A stretch of DNA of 18,436 bases. Origin: an uncultured Mucispirillum sp. (GTDB taxonomy: Bacteria > Chrysiogenota > Deferribacteres > Deferribacterales > Mucispirillaceae). The stretch is taken from positions 1-18,436 of the forward strand of contig CALADT010000215.1 in NCBI GenBank assembly GCA_937890655.1, read 5' to 3'. Shown in pieces: positions 14,083 to 18,436 of this stretch (its first letter is position 1; each line of letters opens with the position of its first letter). Both the position numbers and the translations under genes were made by a program. The notes below the pieces were generated by a model. It saw nothing but the letters and a program-made list of their open reading frames with translations. It was not told the origin of the DNA and did no database searches.

Positions 14083-15423
14083 TTATAATATATATTTACT
14101 TAAATCCACATTAGTGCTTATTTCTCCAAGTTTATCTTGAACATAAGTTGCATCAATAGTGATTTCCCCTGTGGCACCCTCTGGAGCTTCAAAGGCAATA
14201 TCTTCTACTAATTTTTCCATAATAGTATGGAGCCTTCTTGCACCAATATTTTCATTAGATGAGTTTACTGTAAAGGCTATATCTGCTATGGCATCAATAC
14301 CGTCATCTGTATATTTAATTGTAACATTATCAGCTTCTAAAAGTGCTGCATACTGTTTTGTTATAGCGTTTTCCGGCTCTTTTAATATACATAAAAAATC
14401 TTCTTTTGTAAGCACATCAAGTTCCACCCTAATAGGGAACCTGCCTTGTAATTCTGGTATTAAATCAGATGGTTTTGCCATAGAGAACGCACCTGCTGCA
14501 ATAAATAATATATGGTCAGTTTTTACAATACCATATTTTGTATTAACAGTAGAACCTTCTACAATAGGTAGTAAATCCCTTTGAACACCTTCCCTTGAAA
14601 TATCTCCACCTCTGCTGGAATTAGAGCTTGAAGAACATATTTTATCAAGCTCATCTAAAAACACAATACCTGATTGTTCCACACGTTTTAAAGCAGTGCT
14701 TTTTACATCGTCCATATCTATAAGCCTGTTTAATTCTTGGTTTTCTAATATTCCACGTGCTTCACTAATTTTCATTTTACGGCGTTTTGTTTTTTGTGGG
14801 AACATATTTTTCATCATATCATTTAAATCAATCCCCATATCTTGAAACCCTGCATTTGTAAGCACTTCCACATGTGGTGTTGCTTCATCAACATCTATTT
14901 CAATAAACCTTTCATCAAGTTCGCCATTTTTAAGTTTTTCTTTCATTTTTTCTCTTGAATCACTACTTGTAGAATCATGACCTTCAAGGGAATAAGAAAC
15001 TGGTTTTGGTGGAAGTAATATATCAAGTATTTTATCTTCCACAAGTGATTTAGCTTTTTCAATATGGATTTCTTTTTGTTCAGATTTTACCATATTAACA
15101 CCTATTTCCACTAAATCCCTAATCATAGATTCCACATCTCTACCAACATAACCTACTTCTGTATATTTACTTGCTTCCACTTTTAAAAAAGGTGATTTTG
15201 TTAGGCGGGCAAGCCTTCTTGCTATTTCTGTTTTACCAACACCGGTAGAACCTATCATTATAATATTTTTTGGTGTTATTTCTTCTTGTATTTTTTCAGG
15301 TAATTGTAGCCTTCTCCACCTATTACGTAAAGCAACAGCCACAGCTTTTTTTGCATTTTTTTGCCCTACAATATATTTATCTAACTCATTAACAATAGCT
15401 TTTGGTGTAAGATAATCAGCCAT
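14083..15423 (-). CDS. hslU: HslU, AAA+ unfoldase of the HslUV protease
   Basis: The 446-residue protein is the ATP-driven unfoldase that feeds substrates into HslV. Walker A is GSTGVGKT (58-65), the pore loop is GYVG (91-94), Walker B is IVFLDELDK (253-261), the arginine-containing GRFP is 327-330 and sensor-2 is GARRLHT (394-400). A large insertion (about 110-235) is the I-domain that engages substrates. It ends 'LSKYIL', the conserved C-terminal tail that docks into HslV. All hallmark residues are present and the length is normal. The gene starts 16 bases after hslV with an aaggag ribosome site, so the two are co-transcribed. It ends seven bases before a terminator. Confidence 0.98.
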   Translation of the reverse strand: MADYLTPKAIVNELDKYIVGQKNAKKAVAVALRNRWRRLQLPEKIQEEITPKNIIMIGSTGVGKTEIARRLARLTKSPFLKVEASKYTEVGYVGRDVESMIRDLVEIGVNMVKSEQKEIHIEKAKSLVEDKILDILLPPKPVSYSLEGHDSTSSDSREKMKEKLKNGELDERFIEIDVDEATPHVEVLTNAGFQDMGIDLNDMMKNMFPQKTKRRKMKISEARGILENQELNRLIDMDDVKSTALKRVEQSGIVFLDELDKICSSSSNSSRGGDISREGVQRDLLPIVEGSTVNTKYGIVKTDHILFIAAGAFSMAKPSDLIPELQGRFPIRVELDVLTKEDFLCILKEPENAITKQYAALLEADNVTIKYTDDGIDAIADIAFTVNSSNENIGARRLHTIMEKLVEDIAFEAPEGATGEITIDATYVQDKLGEISTNVDLSKYIL

Positions 15424-15439
15424 TTATTTTCTCCTTATA

Positions 15440-15985
15440 TTATAATTCTTCTATTATTACATTTCTATTAGTGTATATACAAATAGAACCGGCTATATTA
15501 ATTGCTTTTTCTGCAATTACTTTTGGTTCAAGCTCTGTATTTTCAATTAAAGCTCTTGCAGCAGAAAGTGCATAAGGGCCACCTGAACCTATGGCAGTAA
15601 CTCCATCATCTGGTTCTATAATGTCCCCTGTGCCTGATAATACAAAAGTGTCATATTTATCTGCTACTATCATCATAGCTTCAAGTTTCCTTAAATATCT
15701 ATCATTACGCCAATCTTTTGCAAGCTCTACTGCTGCCCTTGCAAGCTGGTTATTGCTGTCTTTTAATTTTGCTTCAAAACGTTCCATTAAAGTAAAAGCA
15801 TCTGCTGCTGAACCTGCAAAACCACATAAAACATTGCCCCCTGCAAGTTTTCTTACTTTACGTGCGTTATCTTTCATAACAGTATGACCAAAAGTTACTT
15901 GACCATCCCCAGCCATTGCAACTTGTTCTCCTTTTCTTACTGCCACAACTGTTGTAGCCTGTATAGTGTTATGATTATGTTCCAT
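15440..15985 (-). CDS. hslV: HslV, proteasome-like threonine peptidase
   Basis: The protein has 181 residues from ATG 15985. A gaggt ribosome site (complement of 15990-15994) supports this start over an upstream in-frame ATG at 16000, which has none. The proteolytic core begins at TTVVAVR, so the first 10 residues (MEHNHNTIQA) form a propeptide removed to expose the catalytic N-terminal threonine. CodW-type HslV proteins also carry a short leader. Other landmarks are 'MAGDGQVTFGHTVMK', 'GFAGSAADAFTLMERFEAKL', 'VLSGTGDIIEPDDGVTAIGS' and 'GGPYALSAARAL'. Two six-fold rings stack with HslU hexamers to degrade misfolded and regulatory proteins in the cytoplasm. It is the first gene of the operon, behind a sigma-70 promoter. 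Confidence 0.97.
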   Translation of the reverse strand: MEHNHNTIQATTVVAVRKGEQVAMAGDGQVTFGHTVMKDNARKVRKLAGGNVLCGFAGSAADAFTLMERFEAKLKDSNNQLARAAVELAKDWRNDRYLRKLEAMMIVADKYDTFVLSGTGDIIEPDDGVTAIGSGGPYALSAARALIENTELEPKVIAEKAINIAGSICIYTNRNVIIEEL

Positions 15986-16018
15986 AGCTACCTCATACAT
16001 AAATTTAATTAGTATTAT

Positions 16019-16047
16019 AATATAAGGAAATGTTACAAATATGTCAA
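16019..16047 (-). promoter_or_regulatory. Sigma-70 promoter of hslVU
   Basis: On the minus strand: TTGACA, a 17-base spacer and TATATT, the best -35/-10 pair in the window. It gives a leader of about 25-30 bases before ATG 15985. Nothing resembling a CIRCE or other heat-shock operator was seen. Confidence 0.8.
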
Positions 16048-16132
16048 ACTTATATATAAAAAATTTTAATTTTTTCTTTATTTCTTCAAAATAATATAAT
16101 AATATAGTATAAAAATAAAAGTAAGGTAGTAT

Positions 16133-16777
16133 ATGAAAATAAATAATAAAGCAACTTTTTGGGTGGTTTACTTTTTAGGCACAATGTTTGTAAAAACATG
16201 GCGTATAAAAAATGTAAATAAAGAGTCCTTTGATAATTGCAGAAAAGAGGGCAAAAGCCCTGTATTAGTTTTATGGCATGACTCTTTATTGCCTATTGCT
16301 TTTAATCACTATAAAGATAATGTAGCAACTATTGCTTCAGATTCTAAAGACGGTAGTTTAATTACATATATATTGGAAAAATGGGGCTTTAAAGTTTCTC
16401 GTGGTTCATCTACAAGGGGTGGTTTAAAAGCTGCCATGAATATTATTAAAACTTGTAAAACAGAAAAAAAACCGGCAGCAATTACAGTAGACGGCCCAAA
16501 AGGCCCACGTCATGAAGTAAAAAGTGGTGCTATAATGATTGCAAAAAACCTTGATAAAGTCATATATATGGCTACACTTAAAACAAAAAGCTATATCCAG
16601 TTTAAAAGTTGGGATAAGTTTATTCTACCAAAACCTTTTGCTAAAGTGGAAGTGTGGTATTCTGAGCCTTTTTATGTAAGAGATGAAAAAGGTGATAATA
16701 TTTTACAAGAAGATACAAAAAAATTGCAAGATTTTATGCTTGAAAGAACAAAAACAGTTTATAGTGAGTTTTTATAA
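16133..16777 (+). CDS. DUF374/LPLAT-type acyltransferase-like protein of the LPS cluster
   Basis: The 214-residue protein has the DUF374 signature. The order is 'VLVLWHDSLLP' (45-55), 'IASDSKDGSLI' (68-78), 'GSSTRGGLKAAMNII' (91-105) and 'AITVDGPKGPRHEVKSGAIM' (125-144), the last being the family's most conserved block (DGP-x-GPR). An N-terminal hydrophobic segment (8-20) suggests membrane association. Related LPLAT-fold proteins transfer acyl chains to lipids at the inner membrane, and DUF374 genes commonly sit beside waaA, so a lipid A or inner-core acylation role is inferred. The exact reaction is unknown. The ATG follows an aaggta site. The stop codon is one base before the waaA start, indicating one operon. 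Confidence 0.88.
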   Translation: MKINNKATFWVVYFLGTMFVKTWRIKNVNKESFDNCRKEGKSPVLVLWHDSLLPIAFNHYKDNVATIASDSKDGSLITYILEKWGFKVSRGSSTRGGLKAAMNIIKTCKTEKKPAAITVDGPKGPRHEVKSGAIMIAKNLDKVIYMATLKTKSYIQFKSWDKFILPKPFAKVEVWYSEPFYVRDEKGDNILQEDTKKLQDFMLERTKTVYSEFL

Positions 16778-16778
16778 A

Positions 16779-18023
16779 ATGATAATGAAAATACTTCTTT
16801 TAATATATAATTTTTTACTTATATTTGTTACTTTAATTTTAGCCCCTGTTGGTTATTTTATAATGCGTAAGAAAAATAAACATCAGCACTATTTTGAACG
16901 GTTTGGTTTTATTCGTATTAACGATTTTTCTTGTAAAGATTCCATATGGTTTCATTGTGCAAGCGTAGGAGAAGTTAGAAGTATTGAAAAAATAGTTACC
17001 TATTTTCGTGAAAATTACCCACAGTATGCTATTATTGTTACTACAATGACTGCAACAGGAAGGCAGGTAGCATACGATTATATAAAAGCAGATAAATCTT
17101 TTTTATTGCCTTTAGAAAACCCTAATGCCTTTTCTAAAATTATAAGCACTATGAATACTGCTTGTTTAATAATTGTAGATACAGAGTTATGGCCTAATTT
17201 AATATATACAGCTTCCAGCAAAATTCCTGTATTTTTAATAAACGGTAGAATATCTAATAAAACATATAAATCATATAAAAGGATGCGTTTTATATTTAAA
17301 GATATTTTAAACAGGTTTAGTGCTGTTATGACAAAAAGTATGCAGGACGAAGAACGGTTTATTCATCTTATGGGTAACAGTTCAAAAGTAATTACAGCAG
17401 GCAATATTAAATTCCAAGAGCGAAGAAAAAAAGAAGATGTTAAAATAATAGAGAGCTTAAAAGGTTATAAGTTTTTCCTTGTGGCATCTACCCATGAAAC
17501 AGAAGAAAACACAATATTATCATACTTTAATGGGGAGCTTCTTGGCTTTGATAAAATTGTTATAGTGCCACGTCATATAGAAAGAGCAGAAAGTATAAAA
17601 ACCCTTGCTTTAAAATATAATTATAGTGTAGGGCTTTTTAGTGAAAATGATTTTGAAAAAGATGTTATAATATGCGATGCTTTTGGGCTTTTAGAAGGGC
17701 TTTATATATTAGCTAACAAAATATTTATAGGTGGTTCCTTAATAAATATAGGCGGTCATAACATATATGAAGCATTACAGTTTGAAAAAGAAGTGGCAGT
17801 TGGTAAGTTTATGTTTTCTTTTCAAGAAATATATAATAAAGCACTGGAATATAATGTAGCCTATGAAATTAATAATAAAGATGATTTTATGGGATTTATA
17901 AATAATAATAACCATAATGATTTTAGCAGATTTTTTCAAGATATTGATAAAGCTAATAAAGACACCATATCAATAATAACTGAAACAATCAGCACAGTAT
18001 TACATAAAAAGGAACAATTATGA
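16779..18023 (+). CDS. waaA: WaaA (KdtA), Kdo transferase
   Basis: The protein has 414 residues from ATG 16779, one base after the preceding stop; a second ATG at 16785 is possible. The frame stays open further upstream, but that part overlaps the preceding gene and lacks family similarity. An N-terminal membrane anchor (4-28) is followed by ERFG (40-43, with the Glu at the position of the proposed catalytic base), 'WFHCASVGEVRS' (57-68), 'DTELWPNL' (134-141) with 'NGRIS', 'GNIKF', 'STHETEE', 'VPRHIERAE' and 'GGSLINIGGHNIYEAL'. This is the complete motif order of CMP-Kdo:lipid IVA transferases (GT30). It attaches Kdo to the lipid A precursor on the cytoplasmic face of the inner membrane. Its TGA overlaps the next ATG (ATGA), implying translational coupling. 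Confidence 0.96.
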   Translation: MIMKILLLIYNFLLIFVTLILAPVGYFIMRKKNKHQHYFERFGFIRINDFSCKDSIWFHCASVGEVRSIEKIVTYFRENYPQYAIIVTTMTATGRQVAYDYIKADKSFLLPLENPNAFSKIISTMNTACLIIVDTELWPNLIYTASSKIPVFLINGRISNKTYKSYKRMRFIFKDILNRFSAVMTKSMQDEERFIHLMGNSSKVITAGNIKFQERRKKEDVKIIESLKGYKFFLVASTHETEENTILSYFNGELLGFDKIVIVPRHIERAESIKTLALKYNYSVGLFSENDFEKDVIICDAFGLLEGLYILANKIFIGGSLINIGGHNIYEALQFEKEVAVGKFMFSFQEIYNKALEYNVAYEINNKDDFMGFINNNNHNDFSRFFQDIDKANKDTISIITETISTVLHKKEQL

Positions 18024-18436
18024 TATTATACTATATATTAACACCTATTGTCTTTTTACTAGAGCATACTCCACGTAGAGTATTATTTGGTATAGCAAAA
18101 TTTATGGCGTTTTGGACATGGCATTTTTCAAAAGAAAGACGCCATGTGGCTATTACTAACGCAAAAATATTAGGTGCTCAAGACCCATATAAGGTAGCAA
18201 GAACATCTATTAATTATACATTTATGTCATATGTAGATATATTTTTTGCAAACAGGGTAAACCAAGAATATGTAAAAAAACATGTAACTATTGAAAATAG
18301 AGAGCTTTATGATAATCTAAAAAAAGAAAATAAAGACCTTGTATTTTTAAGTGGTCATTTTGGCACATGGGGGATTATAGGTAACCTTGTAACAGAGATA
18401 TTAGATACAAAACTTATAACCATAGGCCGTTCCACA
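18020..18436 (+). CDS. Lipid A acyltransferase of the LpxL/HtrB family, 5' part
   Basis: 139 codons are visible before the window ends. The gene starts at ATG 18020 inside the waaA stop (ATGA overlap). The N-terminus has 'YYILTPIVFLLEHTPRRVLF', then 'RRHVAITNAKILGAQDPY', typical of the LpxL/HtrB/LpxM family ('R...V..NL...'). The hallmark 'SGHFGTWGIIGN' lies at about 116-127. In the family this motif is H-x4-(E/D), with the acidic residue as part of the catalytic dyad; here the position after W is Gly, an unusual change. The family adds secondary acyl chains to Kdo2-lipid IVA, which fits its place directly after waaA. The C-terminal half is outside the window. Confidence 0.85.
   Translation, partial: MILYYILTPIVFLLEHTPRRVLFGIAKFMAFWTWHFSKERRHVAITNAKILGAQDPYKVARTSINYTFMSYVDIFFANRVNQEYVKKHVTIENRELYDNLKKENKDLVFLSGHFGTWGIIGNLVTEILDTKLITIGRST

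Noticed and set aside
14159..14584. Plus-strand open frame opposite hslU
   Set aside because: It is the antisense shadow of hslU, with no ribosome site and low-complexity Ser/Ala/Ile composition.
15591..15887. Plus-strand open frame opposite hslV
   Set aside because: It is the antisense of a confidently identified gene, with no supporting start signal.
16683..16778. Upstream ATG that would lengthen WaaA by 32 residues
   Set aside because: The extension overlaps the preceding acyltransferase gene, is not like WaaA, and the ATG at 16779 fits both the family length and operon spacing.

Overview
The window is strongly AT-rich and gene-dense, and comes from a motile, Gram-negative (diderm) bacterium. 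It encodes P- and L-ring flagellar proteins (FlgA, FlgH), rod proteins (FlgF, FlgG), a Kdo transferase, lipid A-type acyltransferases and lipoprotein signal peptides. It also carries HslUV, NikR, three chemoreceptors (two with oxygen-binding hemerythrin domains) and sigma-54 promoters on the flagellar genes. This combination fits an AT-rich, microaerobic or anaerobic gut-type bacterium such as a member of the Deferribacterota (Mucispirillum-like). That placement is inference; no rRNA or tRNA gene is present to fix it.

Layout. 1-372: the 3' end of an O-methyltransferase-like gene, followed by a decayed second copy of the same 3' end. 446-1846: a MATE-family exporter. 2124-5749: a sensory island of hemerythrin chemoreceptor 1, nikR and hemerythrin chemoreceptor 2, closed by a strong terminator. 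5800-6616: a gene-free, extremely AT-rich stretch. 6617-7180: a short orphan ECF-type ABC ATPase. 7255-11240 (minus strand): a flagellar operon, lipoprotein-flgF-flgG-flgA, plus flgH as a separate unit. Each unit has its own sigma-54 promoter with exact GG-N10-GC spacing. 11525-13495: a classical HAMP-containing chemoreceptor. 13500-13710: a structured gap of inverted repeats. 13711-13959 (minus): a small exported protein of unknown function. 14083-15985 (minus): hslV-hslU behind a good sigma-70 promoter and ending in a perfect palindromic terminator. 16133-18436 (plus): a tightly packed LPS inner-core/lipid A cluster of DUF374-type acyltransferase, waaA and an LpxL/HtrB-like acyltransferase cut by the window end.

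How the genes fit together. The chemoreceptors and flagellar genes form a motility/chemotaxis neighbourhood. The two hemerythrin receptors have two membrane helices but almost no periplasmic part and no recognisable HAMP, so they should sense an intracellular signal (O2 or redox) through the C-terminal di-iron domain. They share three cysteines at identical positions in the signalling arm. The nickel-responsive repressor gene nikR lies directly upstream of the second receptor, 18 bases apart, which suggests nickel status and oxygen chemotaxis are regulated together. This receptor-nikR-receptor arrangement, the shared cysteines, and the structured spacer between flgA and flgH are the parts most worth a second look.
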